Assembly: GCA_028551475.1 (NCBI GenBank)
Contig: CM052357.1
Location: 27,921,745 to 27,985,744 of the forward strand
DNA from: Casuarina equisetifolia
Lineage: Eukaryota > Streptophyta > Magnoliopsida > Fagales > Casuarinaceae
Reading direction: 5' to 3'
Length of the DNA stretch: 64,000 nucleotides
The translations under genes were made by a program, and so were the position numbers. This document shows, one piece after another, positions 22,895 through 33,507 of the stretch (position 1 is its first letter; each line of letters opens with the position of its first letter). The notes beneath the pieces are model-generated. The model saw nothing but the letters and a program-made list of their open reading frames with translations, searched no databases and had not been told where the DNA came from.

Positions 22895-25069
22895 TCACCA
22901 ATAATCCTTGCAAGAGCACAACCCATCTTTGAAATGGTGGAATCTGTTATCACCACGTACAACGAGTTCTCTACCCACAAGCTTTGAGATGATCTTCAGA
23001 GCAGTGTGGCAATCATGACAAATCCTATTATTCTTGATTATCCTAACAGGCGATCGGGCAGGAGAATTGATCAGACCATGAGCAACAGCAAGTTTCTCAC
23101 TATGAGAAAGAAGGTCTTCCTCCCGGGATTCGTGGTCTATCTCATACAACACAAATCTAGTGTCTGGTATATAACCAGACTCTTTCATCGTTGCCTTCAA
23201 AGCCCTAAGTTCTGCATAAAGCCTATCATTGTCAGGCTGAGATCTATCTCCATCTCCGTATTCATGGTCTTGTTTCTTAACTGCTAAAAGATTTTGACTT
23301 GCTAGTTTCTTCTTCTCTTTCTGTTTTGCAAGATCTGAAGGTTTCACAGGAAGAAGGCCAGCCTTTGATTGCTCATTCAAGCATGAGAAATCCAGCTGCT
23401 CAACAAGCTCAGCACAACGGTCACCAAGTTCCAAGTGCCCATGAACTCTGCACAGATTCATCAAGGTTTCCAGAACATCTACACTTGCTTCCAATGACAT
23501 CTTTTCAATGAATTCAAAAGCTTCATCCAGATGTCCTACACTACCTAGCATGTCTACCACACTAACATAGTGATTCATGGATGGTACAATGCCATAATCC
23601 TTGCTCATCGACTCAAAGTGCAACATTCCCTCCTCAACGTCTCCCAACACACTACAAGCAGATAAAACACCAATAAACATTTGACCATCAGGTTTCAGTC
23701 CCGTTTCCTTAAACTCGGTGAACAGATCAATGGCATCCTCCCCAAGACCATTCTTAGCTAGCCACGTTATCATAACATCCCAAGATGTCAAGTTCCGTTT
23801 TGGCATTGTGTCAAATACAGAGATCGCGTCATCCATAGAGCCGCATTTCCAATACATCTCTATGATTTTGTTATATGAACTCACTTTGAGAGGGGACTGT
23901 GTTCTTAAGATGTGTTCATGAACAGATTTTGCGTCTGGTAGAGATTGAGCCTTGCCGCACGCTAGCATCACTTTTGAATACCTAGGCAAATCTACGGGGA
24001 TAGATTTCTTCTCCAACAACCACAAAACTTCCACAGCTTCCTTCACTTTTCCCTTTTTACAAAACATATCTAGCTCCTTAAATGGGTCATTCTCAAACGT
24101 ATTTTGGAAAGCATTAAAGTTTGGCGGATACCGCGCACTATCTGACTGCTGGTGATATTGTCCAAAACTTCGGCTCTGCTGCCACCAACTGTGGCTTTGC
24201 TGCTTCACCCCAACATTTCCTGTGTTCTGCCCATACGCGGTTTGCTGAGCTTGCCCAAAATTTTGGTAGTTCCAATTTAGGCTTCCCTGGGATTCTGAAA
24301 GGCCGTGTGGATCAGTTCCATACGGATTTTCCCTCATTTCTCCAGGTCTCTCCTGGTAAGACCCATACGAATGCTGAACATTTCTATTTGCCCCATACAA
24401 CGCATTCATACTATGCTGTATACTCATTGTACTTGGGGCGTAAACCCCATTATTGTTCTGCCGGAACTCTCGATTACTATCATGAAGCCCACTAAAATTT
24501 CCGTTTTGCTGACTTCGATTGCTCTGCATCCCATTTATTGGGATTTCACCATAAACATCACTATTATTCCGACGAAACCCACTTGAGTTCTGGTCGAACG
24601 CTCTCGAATTATTTGCACAAAACCCACTGAGGTTCTGCTGCGCCGTTCCACCATTTTGATCAGTATTCCCACTAAGGGTTCCCTCCTTTTCAACTGGACT
24701 GCTCTGATATGCCCTTCTAAAGCTTTGCCTATAAAACCTGGTCGAATGCTGAACATATTCATTCGAATTCTCTCGGAGAACACCATAATTTCGCCAACGA
24801 AATCCACCAACAGAACCAGGTGATTTCAGGGGAGAAGCCGTAGGATTTAGGCTCTCACTGTAATACCCACTGGGGGTTTTCTGATGTTCAAAAGAACTAT
24901 CTACGTAATATCCATTGGCGTTTTGAAAATCTGATCTTTCGGCGGTGGTGCTGAGATTTCTCAGCAAAGTGAGACTTTTGACTGCATATGTTGAGTTACG
25001 TGGAGAACATACCTTGGACAGTCTAATGAGAAATCTGTTCGCAAGAATTGTAGCTCTCGTCGAATACAT
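22895..25069 (-). CDS. DYW-type PPR protein, MEF8/MEF8S-like, copy 1
   Basis: Intronless frame of 724 codons ending in the family's terminal DYW tripeptide (CSCKDYW). Order: targeting-like N-terminus (MYSTRATILANRFLIRLSKV), a long Asn/Gln/Ser/Gly-rich low-complexity region to about residue 330, a short array of about five PPR motifs, an E/E+ region, and a DYW cytidine-deaminase-like domain. The zinc-site signature HSE and the CHDCH motif are present, and the tail is HHFKDGLCSCKDYW. DYW proteins edit C to U in organelle transcripts. The short PPR array and Asn/Gln-rich front resemble Arabidopsis MEF8 and MEF8S (mitochondrial), and also DYW2. Relative to copy 2 it lacks about 40 residues after GSVGG and about 20 before ELDMFCK, both without loss of frame. 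The RNA targets are unknown. Confidence 0.88.
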   Translation of the reverse strand: MYSTRATILANRFLIRLSKVCSPRNSTYAVKSLTLLRNLSTTAERSDFQNANGYYVDSSFEHQKTPSGYYSESLNPTASPLKSPGSVGGFRWRNYGVLRENSNEYVQHSTRFYRQSFRRAYQSSPVEKEGTLSGNTDQNGGTAQQNLSGFCANNSRAFDQNSSGFRRNNSDVYGEIPINGMQSNRSQQNGNFSGLHDSNREFRQNNNGVYAPSTMSIQHSMNALYGANRNVQHSYGSYQERPGEMRENPYGTDPHGLSESQGSLNWNYQNFGQAQQTAYGQNTGNVGVKQQSHSWWQQSRSFGQYHQQSDSARYPPNFNAFQNTFENDPFKELDMFCKKGKVKEAVEVLWLLEKKSIPVDLPRYSKVMLACGKAQSLPDAKSVHEHILRTQSPLKVSSYNKIIEMYWKCGSMDDAISVFDTMPKRNLTSWDVMITWLAKNGLGEDAIDLFTEFKETGLKPDGQMFIGVLSACSVLGDVEEGMLHFESMSKDYGIVPSMNHYVSVVDMLGSVGHLDEAFEFIEKMSLEASVDVLETLMNLCRVHGHLELGDRCAELVEQLDFSCLNEQSKAGLLPVKPSDLAKQKEKKKLASQNLLAVKKQDHEYGDGDRSQPDNDRLYAELRALKATMKESGYIPDTRFVLYEIDHESREEDLLSHSEKLAVAHGLINSPARSPVRIIKNNRICHDCHTALKIISKLVGRELVVRGDNRFHHFKDGLCSCKDYW

Positions 25070-25214
25070 GTATGCTAGACGCCTCTAGGGTATTATTAGC
25101 AATCTCCAGGAAGAGAGAACTTCGGAGAAGAGACAAGCAAAGGCTGGAATGCACGTTCCTGGAGGAGCAAAGCTTGTTGTTAGAGTCCAGAGAACGTCAA
25201 TCTCCGAAAGAAGA

Positions 25215-25440
25215 AACGATATATATTCAAAATTTCATAAATAAATAATTGCAATATATTAAGAGCCAAAATCGAAACCTTACAACTGAAAATTGAGGAG
25301 AGGATTAAATTACCTCTGTCTATGATCGTGTGGAATTCAACCACTGAAGAATCCTGTTGTGCGGAACCGATCTCTGCTGCTCTTTCCAACAGATTTGCGG
25401 TTTCTGAGATTTTGAGAGGAAAAAAGGGAGCTCCTTTGTT
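25215..25440 (-). repeat. Copy of the Agenet gene leader upstream of DYW gene 1
   Basis: Matches 4090-4300 of the Agenet gene: ATATATTCAAAATTTCA, AGAGCCAAAATCGAAACC, then GAGGATTAAATTACCT and AGAATCCT. The 5' splice donor position is kept (minus strand: AG/GTAATTTAATC). It sits about 150 bases upstream of the DYW start codon, in the right orientation to serve as its leader exon and 5'UTR intron. Confidence 0.85.
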
Positions 25441-25445
25441 GATGA

Positions 25446-26200
25446 TAGGGCACAAGCTAAAACCATAAATTGTATTAAATATGGGTGTTGTCTCGTGTTA
25501 TGAGCATGAAAATGGGCCTTGGGCTTGTTAGTAATGAAATTACCTTACTTAATGGCTTGAGTTTTAAAATGGGTCTTTATACTTTAATATAATTTCAGAA
25601 TCATAAACGAGCATTTACATTGTAATCTTTTATCTTTCAAAGTTAGATTTCGATCTACTTATAATATTTGTATTAACGTATAAATAAAAACTATTGTTAA
25701 AGATAAGTGTTGTTTTATATTAAAAGTACGATGATACACTCTTAAATTTATAAGTAATGAGATTATCTTACTTAATACCTTTAAGTTTTAGAATAAATTC
25801 TTACACTTTAATAAATTAAATTTATTGAAAGATTTGCTTGTATGATTTTCATAATATTATTAATCAACTTTCATGTCTAGCTTAACCAAGCTATTTTGTT
25901 TCAAAGAGGAACTAGGTAAAGTTTATTAGATTAAGTTGAGCTCCTTCAAGAAGCAACTATAATACTTTTGCTTGAGATAACTCAAGTTGGTTCTTAATTT
26001 CTCCATTGATGCCAATTTCATTGTAAAGTAAATAACTTGTTATTAATAAATAAATAATATTATTTAACAATAAAAAGACAATTGATATAACCATTAGAGT
26101 TTTGAGCCCCTCCTAATCAACGAGGGATGAAAAGTGGGATGAAATTAGATTGATGACATAAAATTACCGAAACTTGACAATATCTAATCATTATCTCATT
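25446..26200 (-). repeat. Copy of the At3g54980-like promoter upstream of DYW gene 1
   Basis: From about 25830 to 26200 the sequence tracks 16925-17240 (for example CTAACCAAGCT and TTTCTCCATT at both sites, then AATAAATAATATTATTTAACAA against AATAAATAATGTTACTTAACAA). Around 25446-25465 a short piece matches the 5'UTR end (GCACAAGCTAAAACC). About 350 bases in between are not shared with the parent. Confidence 0.7.
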
Positions 26201-26269
26201 CTTTAAGGATTAAGCGTATATCATATTCTTTGTTCATGTTCATTTAAACTACATCCAAAATTACTATAG

Positions 26270-26690
26270 CTTTGCCCATGAAACCCACTAAAACTGCCCC
26301 CCGAGTGTTCTATACAAAATCATTTGCAGTGCTTTCCTTACAATTCCCAATAGGATAGGAGCTCCATTTAACCTCGGCCGAGCATCCACCAACAAAACCA
26401 GTTGAATTCGGGGAGAAGCAATAGCATTTAGGCTTTCACTGTAATACTCACTAGGGTTTTTCAGGTATTCTAAAGAACTATCTACATAAAATCCATTAGC
26501 ACTTTGAAAATATGATCTTTTGGCAGTGGTCCAAAAGATTTCCCAGCAAAATAAGAGTCTTGACTGCATATGATAAGTTATCAGTCTACTGAGAACTCTG
26601 TTCTCCAGAATCTAGCAAGGGAGAATTTCAGAGAAGAGATGAGCAAAGGCTGGAATGTGCATTCCCGAAGGATCAAAGCTTGTTGGTAGA
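26270..26690 (-). pseudogene. 5' fragment of a DYW PPR gene (unit 1)
   Basis: The minus strand retains about 95 codons like the N-terminus of the DYW proteins (SANGFYVDSSLEYLKNPSEY; intact copies have NANGYYVDSSFEHQK), followed toward the start by remnants of the leader. The PPR and DYW parts are missing, the start region is rearranged and the frame is not continuous. It is much more diverged than DYW gene 1 is from DYW gene 2, so it predates the 7.5-kb duplication. Confidence 0.85.
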
Positions 26691-26727
26691 GTTCTGATGA
26701 CTAGGATCCAACAGAGTTCTCTACCAC

Positions 26728-27330
26728 TTGACTCCCTTTTATGAATCTATGTTTGCTGTGCTATCACGAAACCCGTGAGAACCACAAAGCAAATGCTATA
26801 AACAGGTAAAAATCTCTTTATTCTTGGAACATGTCAAACCCCAACAACAATTTTTATAATCTTAAACCCCAACTGTAAGTAAGGATTTAAGGATATAGTA
26901 TATTCAACAGCAAGGATTTAGTATGTGATGTTGTAACTGGAAAATTTTATTTAATAATATTTAATACGTACCATATAAATTAGTATGAGTGACCTTAGAC
27001 ATTGAATGTAAAATTCAACAAATTTGATCACAACAAAAGCATCCATTAAGACATATAAAGAACAATTTGAGATGCAAAACTCAATATATCTCCACAGAAA
27101 ATCAATATTCCAGGAAAACCAAATAAGATATGAACAAGAACAAAACAAACATTAATTACAGAACAATTAGTTTACAGAAGCACCGCAAATTAACCCAAGA
27201 ATAATCTTAAACCCCAGCTCTAATGCCCAGGAAAAGTATACGTCAAAAAGAAGAAAATATATATATATTCAGAATTTCGAGGGAAAGGGAAAATTAAGAG
27301 CTAGGGTATGATAGAATGAAAATACATTAA
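26728..27330 (-). repeat. Second Agenet-leader copy in unit 1, reaching into the first coding exon
   Basis: Starts with CCACTTGACTCCCTTTTATG, matching the first codons of the Agenet gene (about 3536-3555), and follows the 5'UTR intron (26820-27180 against 3625-3920) to the leader end near 27330. Part of the leader is deleted around 27240-27280. Confidence 0.8.
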
Positions 27331-28108
27331 TTATATTTATGTAAGCCATCATGTGTTAATATAAATAATGTGGTTATTGTACATTGTTATACTAGGTTTC
27401 TTGATTGTATTAAAATTACTTATTTCTTTACATAATATTTACCACGTAAGTTAAGTAAAATCATCATATATAGGCATGGTATTGTATATTTCTAATAATT
27501 GCATATTCAATACACTTAAATTTTCTTTCTTGTTGGTATTTCTTTCTTTTCTTTGTATTTTGTGATAGAGATGCCGAGATTTTTCAGCAAAGTTGAGAGT
27601 TTTAATCGTATATGATGAGTTGCGTGAAGACCATACTTTGGATAGTGTAAAGAGAAAAACTTTGATCTTTGAATGTTAAACCCTAGATCAACTATTTGAT
27701 CAGCAAAACCTTGATCCTTGAATGTTAAACCTTGTTGGGTTACAAATGGATTGGGCCTCCATTAGAGGCAAGGTAAACGGGACTTGGGCTCTTTCCTTGT
27801 TACCTGAATGGCTCATTTAGTCTTTAACATAAAAATATAATTTGACACAGCCAGTTCAAATTAATGTTATCACCTCGTTCTATTAATATTTAGAATTATA
27901 CTTTATTTTTTTTTTTGCTTTTCATGCTTATTGAGTTTTTTCTCTTAATTAAAAAGTTCATATTGACGTCAAAAATTAATTTATGAAATGAAGGAACACA
28001 TTCATATTTTACTAAATATTTATACTTGCACTCACATTTTAGTAATATGAAGTCGAACATATAAATGACAACTTATTCTTGTAATGGTTAAACATAAATC
28101 ATTTTGTA

Positions 28109-28139
<31 letters not shown>

Positions 28140-28345
28140 TTATGCGAGTTATAGATTTGTTTATGTTTATAAAATATTAAAATAAATAATTAAAATTTTA
28201 ATATTATATTAAAAAACCTATTTTTATCTCAAAAATTAGTTTATTAAAAAGAAAGATATGCTATACTTATCCAAGTCATGAACTTATACCCTAGCAATGC
28301 AAGATAAGACATTTACATTACAATATTTTTAATTTTTTTTTTCTC
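27331..28345. other. AT-rich tail of unit 1; no gene seen
   Basis: Aligns with about 34960-35835. It contains a shared block (TACAAATGGATTGGGCCTCC, about 27725 and 35084) and an AT dinucleotide run at 28110-28136. No coding potential was recognised. Confidence 0.65.
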
Positions 28346-30777
28346 TTTTTTTCTTTTCACTTAAATAGGAAACCATAATATGATATGCCACTTTGAACTT
28401 TTTTTAGTTTAGGAGGGGAGGAGGAATTTTATGAGATTTTATTGGAGAAGAAGGAAGCTCGATCCTTGACATTCATGTAGAGATCCCAATTTGCAACTTT
28501 GAATTAAGCAACTCAATCTCAATTTTATAAAATAGAACGTAAAATTAAGTGTTATGAGATGTTTGATTTTAACATCAACTATCTGAAAATATAATCATAG
28601 ATCTAATATTAATTGAAATAAAATAAACTCCTTCAATCATCTATTAAGTGCAATTCTAGACTTAAAACTCAAAATATTTTCAAATTCATGTAAAATTATG
28701 ATACGAAAAAGAAAATTATATCATGGTTTGCTGGATTTCTACCCTTTTTTTTTTGGACATGTTTATTATAAACTCTTCATTCAAAAATATTTAGAAATTT
28801 AAGGTTTGGTAATATTAAAATTAAAATAAACTAAATATTATAGACATCCCATCATGACTTTCTTGGTTCTTTTTATCATTCATCCGAGACTCCAATTGTT
28901 GTTCATTTTCCTTTCAAGTGCTAGGTTTCGCTCCAAAGTATTCGACCGAATTTGCGGTAAGAATTGTTTGTCTTAAAAGCACTTTTCAAATTTAGAAAGA
29001 CAATGGTCCTAAAAGAGTTTACAAAACATGTCCCATTGTTATCAACAGTAACAAACCCACCCCAGAAGCTGAAAATTTTTGTTAAGCTTAATTTCAAATC
29101 CTTACTAATTCTGATGCTTGATTTCCTAATCCTGTACTCGAGACAATCATCCTAATCAAATTGCCAGTTTGTTTCCAGCAAGTGAAATTAAAGCTTTGCT
29201 TCTTTCCCCTACAAATATTCTAAGAAACCAAACAAAGCAAAGGGAAAGTGTAATGTGCTGCTTACAACTAACATTTACCATCAAATTTGGGGATGCATTT
29301 CATAATACCAAAATTGGTAGTAGAAAAAGGAGAAATAAATGACATACAAATTTTGAGATGTTTGAGGTGTTTGAGTTTAATATATGGACGGCAAAACAAG
29401 CAGCCATCACAGTGTACTTGGAAAGAATAGCAATTTAGCGTATGAGAGTGCACCATTTCCTTATTGTTTTTCCTCATAGTCAAAAATATCATCCATCCTA
29501 AGCACATGCCATTTTCTTCAATGGTGAGTGAGCTCCAGGGACTTCTCCTCCAATCTCTAATTTAAGACCTGCAAGACCTGAAATGAGATTGGCTTCATTC
29601 CAGTTTCCAAACCAATAAAATAACCAAAAGAAAAAAAGAAGAAGATGAAAGTGAATTAACAAAGAACTATTTCCCCCAAAAAAAAATCATATATATAACG
29701 AGATGCTCATAACCTCAACTGATCTCACACAATTCCAGGAAATAATGAAACACTACCTAAAGCTTTCTTCTCAAATGCAGATTGCGGCAGCTCCTAATAA
29801 GAGGAATAACAAACCAAAGTGCTATAACATTTGAACTCCCTCGTGTCCAAAATACAGTCACTGCAGGAGCAGGGGATCTACCAGTCGAGCCTTTGACATG
29901 CAAACCCCACTGCATCTAGTAGCTATCTACTGTGTGAAAGCTTATCATAGGTACTTAAGATTTTATTTTGGTGTAAGTTTAAGTGTTTCAAATTTAACAA
30001 TTACTTTTAGCCATCAAATTTGTTACTTTCAATTCCATGTCCTACAAGCATATGGCTAGTGTAAACTATTTCAATTTGAGTCAACAGAAGATGCGCAGTA
30101 CAGATATGCATTTGCTCACTGATGAAATATGAGATTATCCAGAATTGCGTGATGCAATTACTGCACAAGTAGCTTCGTGTAACTGAATATGTGCCAAGAC
30201 CATTTATCTCAAGTAGCTGGGACATCAAGGAGTACTTTTAACTTGGTGCTTTACACACTAAGCAAGCCTAGGCACAATTTTAACCATACTGTCTGAAGCC
30301 AAATCTTAAGTCAATCCTAGAAATCACTTACAAACTCAACACCCTAGCTTTATAGTCAGCATCTATAAAATAGCTTTATAGTCAATTTAAAATCTAACTT
30401 TCAAGTACGCAAAAACTTGCTTCAAATGGGAGCATGTCTGATGGGCTTAGATACTCAGAACTGCAATTATATGCAACTCAATTCTCACCACTAAGAGCAA
30501 ACACTGGAAGCGCCATCTCACATAGGCATCTGATATTCAGAATCAACATTTTCGTAAAAGCAGCAAGACAGTTCCATTTGTCCTCTGCTCCTATTTTTTC
30601 GGTAGAAAACGATGCATATTTTAGATAAAATCATAAAACACTTGAGCTAAAGGTATTGGATTCCAATCACCCCATCGGGAAGAAGAAAAAGAGATTCAGA
30701 GACAGCTTCACAATTCATATCCTTAGTGGAAGAACAGTGTTATGATAAAATATTACCTTACCTTAGTTTCAGTCTGT
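28346..30777. other. 3' flank of DYW gene 2; no gene seen
   Basis: Counterpart of 20765-22894 plus the insertion at 28858-29341. The frames here (for example 28964-29155 and 30007-30228) are short and unconserved, and I see no gene. The part near 30.7 kb is probably the DYW gene 2 3'UTR. Confidence 0.6.
28858..29341. mobile_element. Unclassified insertion of about 480 bp in unit 2
   Basis: Unit 1 is continuous here (CCCATCATGACATACAAAA, about 21292-21310). In unit 2 the same words are split: CCCATCATGAC, then about 480 extra bases, then ATGACATACAAA. The repeated ATGAC is a candidate 5-base target-site duplication. The insert does not start TG or end CA and has no obvious inverted repeats, so its class is unknown. 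Confidence 0.6.
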
Positions 30778-33132
30778 TCACCAATAATCCCTGCAAGAAC
30801 ACAACCCATCTTTGAAATGGTGGAATCTCTTAGCGTCACGTACAACAAGTTCTCTACCAACAAGCTTTGAGATGATCTTCATCGCAGTGTGGCAATCACC
30901 ACAAATACGAAGATTCTTGATTATCCTAACAGACGATCGAGCAGGACTATTAATGAGACCATAAGCAGCAGCAAGTCTCTCACTATGACCAATAAGGGCT
31001 TCCTCCTTGGATTCGTCATCTATGTCATGCAACACAAATCTAAGATCTGGTTTATAACCAGACTCTTTCATCTGTACCTTCAAAGCCCTAAGTTCTGCAT
31101 AAAGCCTATGATCATTAGGATGAGATCTATCTCCTGCTCGGTATTCTTGGACTCGGTTCCTACCTCCGAGAGGATTTTGACTTCCTAGTTTCTTCTTCTC
31201 TTTCTGTTTTGCAAGATTTGAAGGTTTCACAGGAAGAAGGCCAGCCTTCGATTGCTCATTCAAGCGTGATGACTCCAGCTGCTCAACAATCTCGGCACAA
31301 CGGTCACCAAGTTCCAAGTGCCCATGAACTCTGCACAGATTCATCAAGGTTTCCAGAACATCTACACTTGCTTCCAATGACATCTTTTCAATGAATTCAA
31401 AAGCTTCATCCAGATGTCCTACACTACCTAGCATGTCTACCACACTAACATAGTGATTCATGGATGGTACAATGCCATAATCCTTGCTCATCGACTCAAA
31501 GTGCAACATTCCCTCCTCAACGTCTCCCAACACACTACAAGCAGATAAAACACCAATAAACATTTGCCCATCAGGTTTCAGTCCCGTTTCCTTAAACTCG
31601 GTGAACAGATCAATGGCATCCTCCCCAAGACCATTCTTAGCTAGCCACGTTATCATAACATCCCAAGATGTCAAGTTCCGTTTTGGCATTGTGTCAAATA
31701 CAGAGATCGCATCATCCATAGAACCGCATTTCCAATACATCTCTATGATTTTGTTATATGAACTCACTTTGAGAGGGGACTGTGTTCTTAAGATGCGTTC
31801 ATGAACAGATTTTGCCTCTGGTAGAGATTGAGCCTCGCCACACGCTAGCATTACTTGTGAATACCTAGGCAAATCTACGGGGATAGATTTCTTCTCCAAC
31901 AACCACAAAACTTCCACAGCTTCCTTCACTTTTCCCTCTTTGCAAAACATATCTAGCTCCTCAAGAGTACCAACAAATGGGTCATTGTCAGATGACTCGG
32001 CCAATTCCCCCCAAGGGGCTGGATGACTTGATGATTGAGAATTCTCAATCGTATTTTGAAAAGCATTGAAGTTTGGCGGATACTGCGCACGATCTGACTG
32101 CTGGTGATATTCTCCGCCACTTCGGCTCTGCTGCCACCCGCTGTGGCTTTGCTGCTTCACCCCAACATTTCCTGTGTTCTGCCCATACGGGGTTTGCTGA
32201 GCTTGCCCAAAATTTTGGTAGTTCCAATTTAGGCTTTCCTGAGATTCCGAAAGGCCGTGTGGATCATTTCCATACGGATTTTCCCTCATTTCTCCAGGTC
32301 TCTCCTGGTAAGACCCATATGAATGCTGTACATTTCTATTTGCCCCATACAACCCATTCATACTATGCTGTGTACTCACTGTACTCGGGGCGTAAACCCC
32401 ATTATTGTTCTGCCGGAACTCTCGATTACTATCATGAAGCCCACTAAAATTTCCGTTTTGCTGACTTCGATTGCTCTGCATCCCATTTATTGGGATTTCA
32501 CCGTAAACATCACTATTATTCCGACGAAACCCACTTGAGCTCTGGTCGAACGCTCTCGAATTATTTGCACAAAACCCACTGAGGTTCTGCTGCGCGGTTC
32601 CACCATTTTGATCACTATTCCCACTAAGGTTTCCCTCCTCTTCAATTGGACTGCTCTGATATGCCCTGCTAAAGCTTTGCCTATAAAACCCGGTCGAATG
32701 CTGAACATGTTCATTCGAATTCTCTCGGAGATCACCATAATTTTGCCCACGAGACCCACTAAAACTGCCAGTGTGCCCAACTGTGTTCTCCACAAAATCG
32801 TTTGTTGTAGTGCTTTCCTTACAATTCCCAGTGGGATATGAGTTCCATTTCACCTCCGCCGAGTATCCACCAACAGAACCAGTTGATTTCAGGGGAGAAG
32901 CCGTAGGATTTAGACTCTCACTATAATACCCACTACGAGTTTTCTGGTGTTCAAAAGAACTATCTACGTAATATCCATTGGCGTTTTGAAAATCTGATCT
33001 TTCAGCCGCGGTGCTGAGATTTCTCAGCAAAGTGAGAGTTTTGACTGTATTTGTTGAGTTACGTGGAGAACATACCCTGGACACTCTAATGAGAAATCTG
33101 TTCGCAAGAATTGTAGCTCTCTTCGAGTACAT
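30778..33132 (-). CDS. DYW-type PPR protein, MEF8/MEF8S-like, copy 2
   Basis: Intronless frame of 784 codons. Residues 1-40 form a targeting-like basic N-terminus; 45-360 are Asn/Gln/Ser/Gly-rich (many QNxxG and NNSxG repeats). PPR motifs run from about 390 to 600 (VSSYNKIIEMYWKCGSMDDA and so on), E/E+ follows to about 700, and the DYW domain is 690-784. Deaminase zinc ligands are in place: H716-S-E718, C744 and C747. The second site near H771-C778-C780 and the final DYW are intact. It probably edits C to U in mitochondrial mRNAs, alone or by lending its DYW domain to other PPR proteins as proposed for short DYW factors; targets are not visible. This copy has the longer, probably ancestral form. 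Residues 447-614 are identical to copy 1, but the DYW part is clearly diverged. Confidence 0.9.
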   Translation of the reverse strand: MYSKRATILANRFLIRVSRVCSPRNSTNTVKTLTLLRNLSTAAERSDFQNANGYYVDSSFEHQKTRSGYYSESLNPTASPLKSTGSVGGYSAEVKWNSYPTGNCKESTTTNDFVENTVGHTGSFSGSRGQNYGDLRENSNEHVQHSTGFYRQSFSRAYQSSPIEEEGNLSGNSDQNGGTAQQNLSGFCANNSRAFDQSSSGFRRNNSDVYGEIPINGMQSNRSQQNGNFSGLHDSNREFRQNNNGVYAPSTVSTQHSMNGLYGANRNVQHSYGSYQERPGEMRENPYGNDPHGLSESQESLNWNYQNFGQAQQTPYGQNTGNVGVKQQSHSGWQQSRSGGEYHQQSDRAQYPPNFNAFQNTIENSQSSSHPAPWGELAESSDNDPFVGTLEELDMFCKEGKVKEAVEVLWLLEKKSIPVDLPRYSQVMLACGEAQSLPEAKSVHERILRTQSPLKVSSYNKIIEMYWKCGSMDDAISVFDTMPKRNLTSWDVMITWLAKNGLGEDAIDLFTEFKETGLKPDGQMFIGVLSACSVLGDVEEGMLHFESMSKDYGIVPSMNHYVSVVDMLGSVGHLDEAFEFIEKMSLEASVDVLETLMNLCRVHGHLELGDRCAEIVEQLESSRLNEQSKAGLLPVKPSNLAKQKEKKKLGSQNPLGGRNRVQEYRAGDRSHPNDHRLYAELRALKVQMKESGYKPDLRFVLHDIDDESKEEALIGHSERLAAAYGLINSPARSSVRIIKNLRICGDCHTAMKIISKLVGRELVVRDAKRFHHFKDGLCSCRDYW

Positions 33133-33279
33133 GTATGCTAGACGCCTCTAGGGTATTATTAGCAAGCTCCAGGAAGAGAGAAGTTGGAAGAAGAGACAAG
33201 CAGAGGCTGGAATGCGCGTTCCTGGAGGAGCAAAGCTTGTTGGTAGAGTCCAGAGAACGTCAATCTAAGAAAGAAGAAA

Positions 33280-33507
33280 CGATATATATTCAAAATTTCA
33301 TCAAGAGAAAAAATTGCAGATAGGACAACCAGAAACATATAGTAAGAGCCAAAATCGAAATCTTACTGCTGAAAATTGAGGAGACGATTAAATTACCTTC
33401 GTCTATGATGGTGCGGAATTCAACCACAGAAGAATCCTGCTCTGCTGAACCAGTCTCCGCTGCTCTTTCCAACAGATTTGCAGTTTCTGAGATTTTGAGA
33501 GGCAAGG
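33280..33507 (-). repeat. Copy of the Agenet gene leader upstream of DYW gene 2
   Basis: Close match to 4090-4305, including GGACAACCAGAAACA..., AATTACCTTCGTC at the leader donor (minus strand GACGAAG/GTAATTTAATC) and CACAGAAGAATCCT. At about 33507 it switches abruptly to a sequence matching the At3g54980-like 5'UTR (GCTCGTTGGTTC here, GCTCGTTTGTTC at about 16746). Confidence 0.88.

Larger units (their letters stand above)
20765..28345. repeat. Tandem duplication unit 1 (about 7.5 kb)
   Basis: Unit 1 aligns colinearly with 28346-35835. In order: the 3' flank of the DYW gene (20.8-22.9 kb), DYW gene 1, an Agenet-leader copy, a copy of the At3g54980-like promoter, a DYW 5' fragment, a second Agenet-leader copy, and an AT-rich tail ending near a GCAAGATAAGACATTT-type sequence. 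Both units open with AAACCATAATATGATAT. Confidence 0.9.

Noticed and set aside
22599-22919. Minus-strand frame rich in Pro and Thr
   Set aside because: Produced by the GT and poly-G tract downstream of DYW gene 1.
24121-24495. Plus-strand frame of 124 codons, also seen at 32073-32447
   Set aside because: Antisense of the Asn/Gln-rich region of the two DYW genes. It is conserved between copies only because the coding strand is.
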